Notes under the pieces: model-generated
Told to the model about the DNA's origin: nothing
What the model saw: the letters and a program-made list of their open reading frames with translations, nothing else
Databases searched by the model: none
Shown here: positions 20,590 through 30,644 of the stretch, one piece after another
How the letters are laid out: every line of letters begins with the position of its first letter
Numbering within the stretch: position 1 is the first letter of the stretch
Assembly (NCBI GenBank): GCA_037974335.1
Contig: CM075761.1
Span: 13,381,543 to 13,445,542 of the forward strand
DNA: 64,000 nt
Reading direction: 5' to 3'
Source: Prionace glauca
Lineage: Eukaryota; Chordata; Chondrichthyes; Carcharhiniformes; Carcharhinidae
Program-made: the position numbers and the translations under genes

Positions 20590-21207
20590 ATGTTTAAGAT
20601 TTACTTAGACAGGCACATGCGTGGGTTGGAGATGGAAGGATATAGAAGATTGTTTTAAATAAGGTTCAATAGCCTTGGGACGTTCCTGGTAATGTAAAAG
20701 GACGTGGAAAGATGTTTTTCGCTTTTAATTCACGGGTTTTAGGTCAGTCCGCCTTGTTGTCCAACGAGGGGCAGACACGCGATGGGTCATACAAGGGCTG
20801 CTCTTGGATGTTCGAGAGTAGCCTAGTACTTCATGTCGTTACTCTACGCTTAAACTGGACCAGGTGCTGGGCGACACGACAGCTCAGTGACTATCACTGA
20901 TTGCTGTGCAGACACATGGATCTGGGCCGGTGTCTGTGGGAGTTTGCGCATTCTCCCCGTGATTGCGTGGGTTTTCTCCGGGTGCTCCGGTTTCCTCCCA
21001 CACCCCAAAGATGTGCTGTTAGGCTGATTGGAGGTAATAAATTGTCCCTAAATTAGTTTTCCTTCAATGTGGAATGCCATAGGCATAGGGAGGGGTCATG
21101 GGTGGGAGGGGCGGGGGGGGAGCACTGGCAATGTTAAATGGCGGCGCGGGCTCTTTGGGCCGAAGGGCCTGTTTCCCGGGCTGTTTTTGTTCTGTGTTCT
21201 TTACACC
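20590..21207 (+). mobile_element. CR1-d composite LINE 3' end
   Basis: Begins in the end of a CR1 coding region (GACAGGCACATGCGTGGG), continues into a long 3' UTR (GTTGTCCAACGAGGGGCAGA; CAGCTCAGTGACTATCACTG), then a SINE-like core (GGTTTTCTCCGGGTGCTCCG) and GGGCCGAAGGGCCTGTTTCC with a GTTCTGTGTTCTTT tail. The same order recurs at 40.8 and 46.3 kb. Confidence 0.85.
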
Positions 21208-21757
21208 AAATTCTCCCGAATGTCTTGAATTTCCTATTTAATTTACTGGCGACTAGCTTAAACTGTTGACCAATTCAATAGAAATCCTACATCTCTGCTT
21301 TCAACAATTCCGTATTTGTAATTGTCTCTTTCCTGTCAATCCTTAATCATGACTTGTTTTAGAAAGAAGAGTTCCAGCCTATTCAATGCTCACTGATAGT
21401 TAGGACCTATCAATTCTGCTGTCAATCTTGTGAAGTATTTAGAACAACTGTTCTATTGGCGTCTTTATCATTACCAGATTAGGAACCTTGTTTTCAAAGT
21501 CTAGCCCACCTGACATGAGTAGGTATTTTGCAAAATGTGCTCAGTGCGTTCTCACGCTTGGGCCTGCAGTAAACAGGAAAACCACAGAGAGCTTTCTACA
21601 TCTACTTTATTTTCCAACGCCAATCGTGTATGTATGAATAAACACAGAGCACAGCATTCACACTGCATATTTCACTCTTCCTTCACAGAGAGGACAAGAG
21701 CAATTTCGCAGTGAGATTAAGATGAGATTCACAGTCCCATCGATTGGCTCAAGGACA
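21208..21757. other. Duplicated 5' flank of copy B
   Basis: Matches 13845-14430. The last 130 bases (TTCCTTCACAGAGAGGACAA) probably include the promoter and 5' UTR. An upstream ATG at 21722 is in frame with the leader and would add 12 residues; it is not shared by A or 0. Confidence 0.6.
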
Positions 21758-21800
21758 ATGAGTTTGCTCGGCGTCTGTGCATTGCTCCATCTCTTCCAGG
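21758..21800 (+). CDS. Copy B leader exon
   Basis: MSLLGVCALLHLFQG with the last codon split; donor GTGAGATATC. Same length and phase as the other two leaders. Confidence 0.87.
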
Positions 21801-24800
21801 GTGAGATATCCTTGACAAATTAAGGTAGAGTTCATACGGATTTCTATACAGTAAATAAGGAGATACTATTTCCATTGCGGGTCTGTGATCAGGGAGACAC
21901 AGTTTGAAGTACGAGTAACGTGCCCGGAGACGGGAAATATTATTTTAAACATATTATTGCCAAATGACGCCGCTGTTAAAAAGGGTGGTGTAAGCAGATT
22001 GAAAGGGTGATTAGCATAAAAATGTGACGGGAACAAAAATTGCAGAGATATGGGGGAAACAAAAAAAGAGGGAGAGGGGACTAATTAGGTAAATCTGTCA
22101 AAAGTACAGCAGAGGCACTGATGGCGGAATGGCCTTCGACTGTGCTCTGTGCTGACGTGATTGTGCAGTTTCACATGCACGTTTAATATGATACAAAGCA
22201 AATATTAACGAAAGGGAAAATGTTGTGTATCAATCTGCAACTTTATAAGACCCTTGTCAGACCGCACTTGGAGTACTGTGCACAATCCTGGTCGCCTCAC
22301 TACAAGAAGGATGTGGAAGCTATTGAGAGGATGCAGAGGAGATTTTCAAGGATGTTGCCTGCATTGGGAGGCATGCCTTATGAGGATAGGTTCAGGGAGC
22401 TGGGTCTGTCCTCCCTGGAGAGACGAAGGTTGAGAGGCGACCTGATAGAGGTTTGTAAGATGTTGAGAGGAATAGATAGGGTGGATTCTCGGAGGCTATT
22501 TCCCAGGGCTGAAATGGTCGCTATGACAGGACACAGGTTAAAGGTGCTGAGGAGCAAGTACAGAGGAAATGTTAGGGGTAAGTTTTTCAGTCAGAGGGTG
22601 CTGAGTGAGTGGAATTGGTTGCCGTCGGTGGTAGAGGCGAACTCGCTGGGGTCTTTTATAAAACGTCTGGATGAGTATATGGGGTTTAATGGGATTGAGA
22701 GTTACAGATAGTTCTATGGCATGGTAGGTATGGATATGATCGGCAAAACTTGTGGGCCGAAGGGTCTGTTTGTGCTGTAGTGCCCTATGTTCTAGTTCAA
22801 TCAATAGCAATTAATGAAAAAAGGATAAAAACCGAATCATCAAATGCTTCCAGCGTAGGAATAGGATATTCCGATCCATTAAACAGTCACCGTCAAAACT
22901 CCCAAATGGGTATATTTATCCCACCAATCTCCCTGATCTTAAGGATAGTTAAGCATGTGCAATCGACATCACCTGAATATCTTTGGACACGAAGGGGTAA
23001 TGTAGTTTGGGCAATCCCCCTAACTCGCATATCTTTGGATAATAAGGGGTAATTTTGCATGGACAATGTTCCTAACCTACACATCTTTGGCCTTTAAGGG
23101 ACAATTTAGCATGGCCAATACACATCGCCTACACGTTCTGGGACGCCAAGAGGCGATTTTGCATGGGAGGGAGCAGGGGCACTCATTGGAAACCCACGGA
23201 GACACGGGGAGAGCGTTCAAACTCCAGGCACGCACTCGCTCAGGGTCAGAATAAAACACAAGGCTCGGGTTCATTTAAAGTCATGTGTTTTTTCCATTGA
23301 GAATATGGGCATCTGTGGAGAAGAGGTCTATTCAAGTCAAACGTTAGACTAAATGATCAACTCTGCCAAAGACAGAGCATAAAAAGCAAAGAGTTTAGAT
23401 GACAGAATATATTGTCTGAAAATTGTTGCTTTGTTGAAGTTATTTAATTTATTACATTTACACATATCTGGAATTAAGAATCTACTGATGACCATGAAAT
23501 CATTCTCAATTGTGTAGTTCATTGGTGTCCTTAGGCAAAGAAATCTGCCGTCCTTATCTGGTTTGGCCTGCATGTGACTACTCCACTCCATCGTGGTTCG
23601 CTCTCAACTACTCTCCAACGGCAAATAGGGATGGGCAATAAAAGCAAACCAGCCAACGAAGCCCATGTCCCATGAATGAATAATAGAAAAAAAGTTCCCA
23701 TAGAATCACTCCGGTGTCTCAATTAGATTTGGCGGAGAATTGAGTTAGATTCCGACTTCAGAATGAGAGCACGAAAACGGCGCAATCATAACACTGTAAG
23801 ACCACAAGACAAAAGAGCAGAATGAGGCCAATCGGCCCATCGAGTCTCCTCCATCATTCAATAATGGATGATTTTTTTTTTCTCATCCCCATTTTCCTGT
23901 ATTTTCCCCGGAATCTCTGATGGCCTATTAATCAACTATCTCTGCCCTATTAATCAATTTTTCTATCTCTGTCTTAAATATACTCGATGACCCGGCCTCC
24001 GCAGCTTCTGCGGCAAAAAGCTCCACAGATTCAACAATCTCTGCTGAAGACATTCCTCCTTGCTTCTGTTTTAAAGGATCGTCCCTTTAATTTGAGGTTG
24101 TGCCCTCCGGTTCTAGTTTTCCCTACTAGTGGAAACATCCTTTTCACATTCACTCTATCCAGGCCTTACAGTATCGCGCAATTTTCAATAGGTTCTTGCG
24201 TCATCCTTCTAAACACCACCCAGTATAGACCCAGACTCCTCAACTGTTCCTCAAACGACAAGCGTTCATTCCAGGGATCATTCTTGTGAAACTTATCTGG
24301 ACCTTTCCAAAACCAGCACATCCTTCCTTTGATTTGGGGCTCCCGACTACCCGCAATGCTCCAAATGGGTCTGACCAGAACCTCATACAGACTCAAAAGT
24401 ACAATCCTGCTCTTGTATTCCAGTCCCCTTGACACGAATGCCAACATTGCATTTTTCTTCCGAACTGCTGACAAAATGTTAACTTTAGGAGAACCTTGAA
24501 CAAGAACTCCTAAGCCCTTTTGTGTGTCTGATTTCTTCAGCATGTCCCCATTTAAAAATAGTTTATGCCTTCATTCCTCTTTCACCTCACTTATTTCCAC
24601 ATTGTATTCCATCTGCCAGTTCTTTGCCCACTCTCCTAACTTGTCCAAGTCCTTCTGCAGAACCGCTGCTTCCTAGAATTTCCTCTACATATTTTTGCAT
24701 CACCTGCAAAATTAGCAACAGTGCCTTCAGTTCCTTCTTCCAAATCGTTAATGTATATTGTGAAAAGTTGTGGTCCCAGCACCGATGCCTGAGGGATATC

Positions 24801-27800
24801 ACTAGTCACCAGTTGTCATTCTGGTAGAAAAAAAAGATCCCCATTTATCCCCACTCTCTGTCGTCTGCCAGTCAGCCAATCCTCTACCCACACCACATCG
24901 TACCCTTAACACCCTGGGTTCTCAACTTATTTACTAGTGGCAGCTTGTCAAAGGCCTTTTGGAAATCTAAATAAATTACATCCACTGGTTTTCTTTTGTC
25001 TAACGACCTTGTTACCTCTTCAAAAACTCGAACCGATTTGTCAGGCATGACCTCCCATTGCCGAACCCGTACTGACTCAGATAACATAGAACTTTACAGA
25101 GCAGAACAGACCCTTCAGCCCTCGATGTTGCACCGACCAGTAGAACCAATCTAATTACCCTCTAACCTAAACTACTCCAATGTTATCCATATGCCTATCC
25201 ACTGACCATTTGAACGCCCTTAAAGTTGGTCAGTCCACAACTGCTGCAGGCAGGGCATTCCACGACCTTACTACCTTCTGACTAAAGAACCTACCTCTGA
25301 CATCCGTCCTATAATTACCACCCCTCAATTTAAAGCTATGTCCCCTCGTGTTAGCCATCACCATCCGAGGAAAAAGGCTCTCACTGTCCACCCTATCTAA
25401 TCCTTTGATCATCTTGTAGGCCTCAATTACATCACCTCTTAACCTTCTTCTCTCTAACGAAAATAACCTCAAGTCCCTCAGCCATTCCTCATAAGACTTT
25501 CCCACCATACCAGGCAACATCCTGGTAAACCTCCTCTGCACCCTTTCCAATGCCTCCACATCCTTCTAATAATGTGTATTACTCCAATACGCAATAGTCC
25601 AAGTGCGGCCACACCAGAGTTTTGTACATTTGCAACATGACCTCACGGCTCCAAAATTCAATCCCTCTACCAGTCCTACTTCGAAAGTACTCCTCTATTC
25701 ATTTTTAATAATGAACTCTAAAATCTTTCCAATGACCGAAGTCAGATTAACCGGCCTATAATTTCCCGTCTACTGCCTTCCTCCCCCCTTAATCAGCACA
25801 ATACAAATTGTGAACCCATTATTTTGGACAAGAAACATTACTATCTGTGTATCTTCATTGGTTGGAGGAATGTTCTATAAGCTGAGATAACACATGTTTT
25901 CCCCCTGTTTCCAGTTTCAGTGTCTCCGTCCATCTTGTCCCAGTCTCCGCCGGTTCAAACACTCCAGGTGGGGGATCACGTTAAACTCAGCTGTCACATC
26001 CAGGTCTCAGGTATCAATTTCGTCTACTGGTACAGAGAGAGGGCGAACAGTGGCATGAAGCTGCTTTACATCGTGACTAAGCACCTCCCAGCAGAAGGGA
26101 GGTTTTCCAGTGAGGTTTCTGACAAAAACGATAATTATTCCTTGTTCATTGCGGATGCCCAGAGAAACGATTCTGGAATGTATTACTGTGCAGTGCGCCA
26201 TTACACGGTCAGAGGACTAATATTTGGAAACGGTTCCATGCTAATGATCACAGGTAAATATTTTTCATTTTTTGTATTGAGCATTTGAACAACAATTAAG
26301 ACGTTTCATGTTCCAACTATTAAAATGTTAAATTTATTCATTGAAATCACACGTTACATGCGTTAATAATGCAATAATGTTACTGTGAAAAATCCCCTAG
26401 TTAATGGATTTTCTGTTTTATTTGCCGGATTTAGCGGATTCTCCTACCGTTTTCCTCCTCACTCCACCACTGGATGAGATTCCCGCCATGGAAAGGGTCC
26501 CGTTGTTGTGTTTGGTCAGAGGTTTGTCTCCCGATTCCTTTCCCGTCGGCTGGAAGGTTTTGGGGCGGGATATGGAGGGGCGGACCGATTCAGGGGCACT
26601 GGAACCGGATGGGACCGCCACCGTCAGGAGTTACATCAGCGTCTCGGCGGAAACTTGGAGCAGCGGCGCTCGCTGTACCTGCGCCGTTCAGATCAACTCT
26701 GGTGGTCATCTTCTCAGTGACAGTGTCGCAGCTCAGAGAGGTAGATATTTACAAAGTCCACTCACATAACTATTCAGTGCTAACTTTTAGTAAGAGTGGG
26801 CCACCATTGTAAATTACATCTATTTCCTATTGCCTCCATGGAAATTGGCGGCATGGTGGCACAATGACTTGCACTGCTGCTTCAGAGCGCCAGAGGCCAA
26901 GGTTCAATTCTACAATGACTTTTTGGAGTCTGCACATTCTCCCATTATGCGCATGTTTCCTCCAAGAACACCAGCTTCCTCCCACTTTCCGGTGACATGA
27001 GGATTAGATAGATTGGTCATGCTAACTTGCCCCATGGTGTCCGAAGATGTGCAGGTTAGTTGGATTGGCCATGCTAAATTGTCCCTTAGTTTCCTAGAAT
27101 GTGTAAACTCGGTGGATTAGCCATGCTAAATTGTTCCTTAGCATCAAAGGGGTTAGCAGGGTAAATAGGTGGATTTATGGAATTACAGGGCCTGGGTGGG
27201 ATTTTTGTAGGAGCATTGTCGATATCCGAATGGCCTCCTTCTGTACTGTAGGGATTCTATGATTCTATAAACCGAATTAATCACTGCTCCATCACAGGCC
27301 TCTCAAAGGTTCAGTGTTTTGAGTTCTGAAGATGTACTTCTTTTCTTTACCCCAGAGAGTTGTGGATGTTCAGTCTGTGAGATGGTGTTGTGGGCATCGG
27401 TGGATTATTGGATTTGGGCAATGGTCAGGAAACTGGACGTTTGATAGAAGATTAGGCATGATGTTATTGCAAGGAGGAGAGGCCTACAGGGGTGGAGTGG
27501 CCTCCCGATGCTTCTATTAGTTGTGTTCTTCCGTCTGACTAGGCAATACTGTCATAGTTGGTGATCAGTGGTTAATTTGGAGATATGCCAAATTGAAATG
27601 TCTGATTATATTCCCAAAATGAGTTTATATTGACATGTTTGAATGCATTTTGTATCAGTTCATATAACCTACTTTCTCATTCTCATTTAAATACTATGAT
27701 CCGAAAAATGTTCTCTAACGACCTACCTGTTTATCTTTGTGATATTGAAAATCCGCCATCTCTCTTTCCTTCTCTATATTTTCTCTCTCAATCCATTTAA

Positions 27801-28613
27801 TTATGTCCCGGCACAGTTTGACCATTTTTTCTCGGTCAGTGTGTCTACTTATCTCTCTCTCTCTCTCTCTTTCGCTCTATCGTTCTCTTTCTCGCGCTCT
27901 CTCTCTCTTTCCTTCTCTCTGTCTCTCTCGGTTTCTGTCTCCATGGCTTTCTCTGTCTCTCTCTCCTTCGCTCTCTCTCTCGCTCTCTTTCTCTCTCTTT
28001 CTCTCTCTCTCGCTTTTCCCTTCTCTCTCTCTCTCTGTTTCTGTCTCCATGGTTTTCTCTCTTTCTTTCTCTCTCATGCTATCACCATGTCACCACCACT
28101 ATGCCACTCCATATCCTGTTGAAAAAATGCTATATAAGATCGCTGCGCGAATGAACAACAGTAAAATAGATGTTTTAAAAAAAACCCGGATTGCGGTTGA
28201 AATCAGGCAGGCAGAGTTGAGAAAATTCTCCAATTGTTTAATCTTTTCGCAGTTCATTATTTTATCCGAAAGTTATTTTTCCTTTCGCAGATTCTGCTCT
28301 TCCAACTGAATGCATTTTTCTGCTTTCCGGAGCTCTGTCAGCAGCGACAATTCTCCTTCTGGGATTGGTTCTTGTGGCCAGGAAATGGGGCTACAGCAAG
28401 CGGCAGAGAGGTAGCGATAGTTGGGAGACACTTTATCTCTTTGCGTTTTCTATCCATCCATTAGAATATCCTTATTGATCCCTTGAGAGGCGAAATATGG
28501 CCATTGAGGTTCAACTCAAATTTGTCTTTCCAACAGGCACCGTGAACAATGGCGAGGAGCTAACAGGTTCCAGACACCGCAAACAGAATGAAGAGGTGAA
28601 TAAATGGAATTAG
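21758..28613 (+). CDS. Copy B: complete non-rearranging VJ-C1 membrane receptor gene
   Basis: Most complete member of the family: leader 21758-21800, V 25915-26253, C1 26435-26740, transmembrane 28291-28410, cytoplasmic 28537-28595 (or to a stop at 28613). All internal junctions are phase 1, splice sites are canonical and the frame is open throughout. The product would be a type I membrane protein of about 280 residues with one V and one C1 domain and a short tail lacking tyrosine motifs. A cysteine in the stalk (ALPTEC) could pair with a partner chain. The V exon carries its own J-like FGNG strand, so no rearrangement is needed. A role in immune recognition is inferred from domain type only. 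The leader intron (4.1 kb) is filled with LINEs and SINEs. Confidence 0.82.
22226..22797 (+). mobile_element. CR1-a LINE 3' end
   Basis: C-terminal CR1 coding region open for 163 codons (22220-22711; LYKTLVRPHLEYCAQSW to MGFNGIESYR), then CR1-a 3' UTR GTGGGCCGAAGGGTCTGTTT. Lies in the copy B leader intron, sense orientation. Confidence 0.92.
22935..23275 (-). mobile_element. SINE-a type, with repeated core units
   Basis: The minus-strand core unit (complement of CATCTTTGGCCTTTAAGGG) is repeated about five times (22970-23150), then a SINE core GGAAACCCACGGAGACACGG. Old, partial. Confidence 0.65.
23465..23697 (+). mobile_element. SINE-D
   Basis: TCTGGAATTAAGAATCTACT, CTTATCTGGTTTGGCCTGCA, GGGATGGGCAATAAAAGC and end CCCATGAATGAATAATAG. 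It lacks the tRNA head. Confidence 0.78.
23795..25810 (-). mobile_element. Old CR1 LINE, RT region, interrupted
   Basis: Minus-strand diverged CR1 with 3' UTR near 23800 and coding to RT: on the minus strand 24543-24166 reads GVLVQGSPKVNILSAVRKKN and SRGLEYKSRIVLLSLY, and 25087-24884 reads VDVIYLDFQKAFDKLP. It resumes beyond the insertion at 25690-25810. Many stops. Confidence 0.8.
25085..25688 (-). mobile_element. CR1-b' LINE 3' end inserted in old CR1
   Basis: Tail AACATAGAACTTTACAGAGC then the C-terminal coding region open for 109 codons (25559-25230; MEALERVQRRFTRMLPGM). The outer old CR1 continues on both sides, so this is a nested younger insertion in the same orientation. Confidence 0.85.
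25915..26253 (+). CDS. Copy B V-type exon with fused J-like end
   Basis: Exon of 339 bases; acceptor CTGTTTCCAG, donor ACAG|GTAAAT. A second AG six bases further (25920) is also in phase; the first is chosen because it gives the same length as copy A. Landmarks: VSVSPSILSQSPPVQTLQVG, KLSCHIQVSG, VYWYRE, GRFSSEVSDKNDNYSLFIAD, DSGMYYCAV, LIFGNGSMLMITG. All canonical V-set residues are present. Confidence 0.9.
26435..26740 (+). CDS. Copy B C1-type constant exon
   Basis: Exon of 306 bases; acceptor GCCGGATTTAG, donor AGAG|GTAGAT. Landmarks: SPTVFLLTPPLDEIP, VPLLCLVRGLSPDS, VGWKVLG, EPDGTATVRSYISVS, WSSGARCTCAVQ. C1-set by spacing of the two cysteines and core tryptophan. V-C1 intron only 181 bases. 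Confidence 0.9.
26845..27272 (+). mobile_element. SINE-a type, old, with repeated core unit
   Basis: Diverged head GGCATGGTGGCACAATGACT, core and two to three repeats of the GATTGGCCATGCTAAATTG unit (27000-27140); tail CTGTACTGTAGGGATTCTAT. Confidence 0.75.
27345..27540 (+). mobile_element. Possible old CR1 3' fragment
   Basis: CCAGAGAGTTGTGGATGTTC resembles the FTQRVVxxW region of CR1, but decay is strong. Confidence 0.35.
27541..27850. other. Copy B intron, no recognised feature
   Basis: AT-rich; nothing recognised. Confidence 0.4.
27851..28074. repeat. CT-rich microsatellite
   Basis: Imperfect (CT)n with TTTC and GTCT interruptions, between the C1 and transmembrane exons of copy B. Ser/Leu-rich open frames here are artefacts. 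Confidence 0.93.
28291..28410 (+). CDS. Copy B transmembrane exon
   Basis: Exon of 120 bases between acceptor TTTCCTTTCGCAG and donor AGAG|GTAGCG, phase 1 at both ends like all other exons. It encodes a short stalk (DSALPTEC), a hydrophobic helix of about 22 residues (IFLLSGALSAATILLLGLVL) without charged residues, and a basic stop-transfer region (ARKWGYSKRQRG). It lies outside the larger reading frames and is supported by phase, splice sites and hydrophobic pattern. Confidence 0.83.
28537..28613 (+). CDS. Copy B cytoplasmic exon
   Basis: Acceptor TTTCCAACAG then GTVNNGEELTGSRHRKQNEE. A donor GAG|GTGAAT at 28596 would end it at 28595; read through, the frame gives VNKWN and stops at TAG 28611-28613, so this could be the last exon. 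Hydrophilic, without a tyrosine motif or di-leucine. Confidence 0.65.
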
Positions 28614-28639
28614 CATTGCCATTACACACGGACAATTTA

Positions 28640-29262
28640 CAGGACTATGAAGAGAGACTAAATAGATTAGGTCTGTGCTCGTTGGAGTTTAGAAGGATGA
28701 GGGGGGATCTTATAGAGATGTGTAATGAAGGGGATGGATAGGGTAGAGATAGAGAGATTCTTCACGCTTAGGAAGGATAGCAGGACTAGAGGACACAGCC
28801 TCAAGATAAGGAGAGGGGAGCAGTTTAGATCGTAGTTGAGGAGGAACTTCTTCACTCAAAGGGTGGTGAATCTCTGGAATTCTCTGCCCTTAGAAGTGGT
28901 GGAGGCTACCTCGCTAAATATATTTAAGTCACGGGTAGGTAGATTTCTGATATGGGTATGCCGGCGTTGGACTGGCGTAAACACAGTAAAAAGTCTGACA
29001 ACACCAAGTTTTAGTCCAACCGATTTATTTGATAATATTCTCAAATAATATTATCAAATAAATCGGTTGGACTAAAACCTGGTGTTGTCAGACTTTTTAC
29101 TAGGTTTCTGATACACAGGGGAATTAAGGGTTATGGGAAGAACGCGGGAAAGTGCATCTGATCCACTTCAGATCAACCATGATCTTATTGAATGGCGGGG
29201 CAGGCTCGAAGGGCTAGATGGCCTACTCCTGCTCCTATTTCTTATGTTCTTACTTATGTTCC
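28640..29262 (+). mobile_element. CR1-c LINE 3' end, interrupted
   Basis: CR1-c C-terminal region (GGTCTGTGCTCGTTGGAGTT), 3' UTR and TTCTTA tail at 29240-29260. Split by a fold-back insertion at 28953-29100. It sits just 3' of the copy B tail exon. Confidence 0.9.
28953..29100. mobile_element. Fold-back element with Penelope-type termini
   Basis: 148 bases: GCCGGCGTTGGACTGG at the left, then two 54-base inverted arms (28986-29039 and 29047-29100) with one mismatch and a 7-base loop. The arm matches the terminus of the Penelope-like element at 54531. Flanked by 13-base target duplications TAG(A/G)TTTCTGATA at 28940-28952 and 29101-29113. Confidence 0.83.
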
Positions 29263-29379
29263 TATGTTATGTAATTTTTTAATCAAAAGTTTAGAATTGA
29301 TGACACAAGGAGAAAATGGTATAAAACGTCAGCAGCAGCTGCCGGGAGACCAAAAATAAGTCGAGTCTGAAATAATCAT

Positions 29380-29975
29380 AGAATCACACACAACATAGAA
29401 GGGGCCATTCGGCCTATCGGGTCCGTACTAACACATTAGTAACACTTGGACTCCCAGCTAATCCCATCTGCCAGCATGTGGCCTTGAACCTTGAATGTTA
29501 TGAAAAACCAATTTCTCATCCAGGGACTTTAGAAAGAATTTGAGGCAACCCGCCTGTACAGTCTCCCAGGTCGCGCGTTCCAGAACATCAACACCCTCAG
29601 GGTAAAAAGAAAGTTTTTTTTTCTCAAATCCCTTCTAAGTTTCTTGTCCCTCACCTTGAACCTATGTTGCCTCGTGACTGACCCTTCAACAAAGGGGAAT
29701 AACTATTTCTTATCTACTCTGTCCCTCATAATAGTGTACACCTCCATAAGGTCGCTTCTCAGCCTTCTGTGCTCCAATGAAACCAACCCAAATCTACTCA
29801 ACCCTTCTCTGCATCTTACATATTCCATCGGAGGCAGCAACCTACTCAATGACCTCTGCAAACCCTCCAATGCAATCGTACACTTCCGAAAACATGGAGA
29901 AAAGAACTGTGAATGGCTCTCTACCTGTGGCCTCACGACGTTCTTTATAACTCTAAAGTGACTTCCGTTGAACCT
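29380..29975 (-). mobile_element. Old CR1 LINE 3' region
   Basis: Minus-strand diverged CR1 (29978-29703: VIKNVVRPQVESHSQFFSP, SLEHRRLRSDLMEVYTIM) with 3' UTR near 29400 (GGCCATTCGGCCTATCGGG). Confidence 0.8.
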
Positions 29976-29984
29976 CACAACTTC

Positions 29985-30592
29985 AGAGACCCAGCGTTGT
30001 GTAACTGCCTGTGCCCGTGACTGTGTGCGTTCCCGCCACTGTTCCTGTCACCCCCCCCCCCCCCCCCAGTGTGCAAAAGTGTGCAGGTTCGGTGGATTTA
30101 CCACGATAAATTGCCGCTTAGCGTGCCCAGATTGGTCCATTAGTTGTATGGGGAGCGGGGGGGGGGGGGGGGGGGGGTCACGTGGATATGGTCTCTTACG
30201 GAGAGTCGGTGCAGACTCAATGTTGAGGTTAGGTGGATTGGCGAGCACGAATTTCCCTCCGTGTCCAACGATGTGCAGATTAGTTGCATTAGCCATGCTA
30301 ATATGCGCTTTTGTGTCTAAAGATTTGCAAGTTAGGTAGATTGCCATGAAGAATTGTTCCTTAATAAGCAAAGATTTGCAGGTTAACTGGATTGTCAATG
30401 ATTAATTCTTTCGTAGCATCCAAAGGTGTGCAGTCTAGATGGATTTGCCATGATATTTTATCTTTCACTATCCAAAAGGCGTATAGATTAGATGAGTTGG
30501 CCATGATAAACAAATTGGGATAGGGCAGGGGAGTCTCTATCAGGGAGTAGGTGCCCAATAGCACCTTTTTCTGCACCCTAGGGATTCTATAG
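29985..30592 (+). mobile_element. SINE-a type with repeated core and homopolymers
   Basis: A diverged SINE with about six to seven repeats of the CATGATAAATTG / GTGCAGATTAG unit (30070-30500). Contains 17 C at 30051-30067 and 21 G at 30157-30177. Tail TGCACCCTAGGGATTCTATA. Confidence 0.7.
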
Positions 30593-30644
30593 TTGTATAA
30601 GTTCAACAGCCTCACCTATCTCTATAATGATGGTCGGGGTGGCA

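Noticed and set aside
27739-28309. Ser/Leu-rich frames of 127 and 168 codons
   Set aside because: Translation of (CT)n. Likewise the frames at 3064-3697 on the minus strand of the GA tract.
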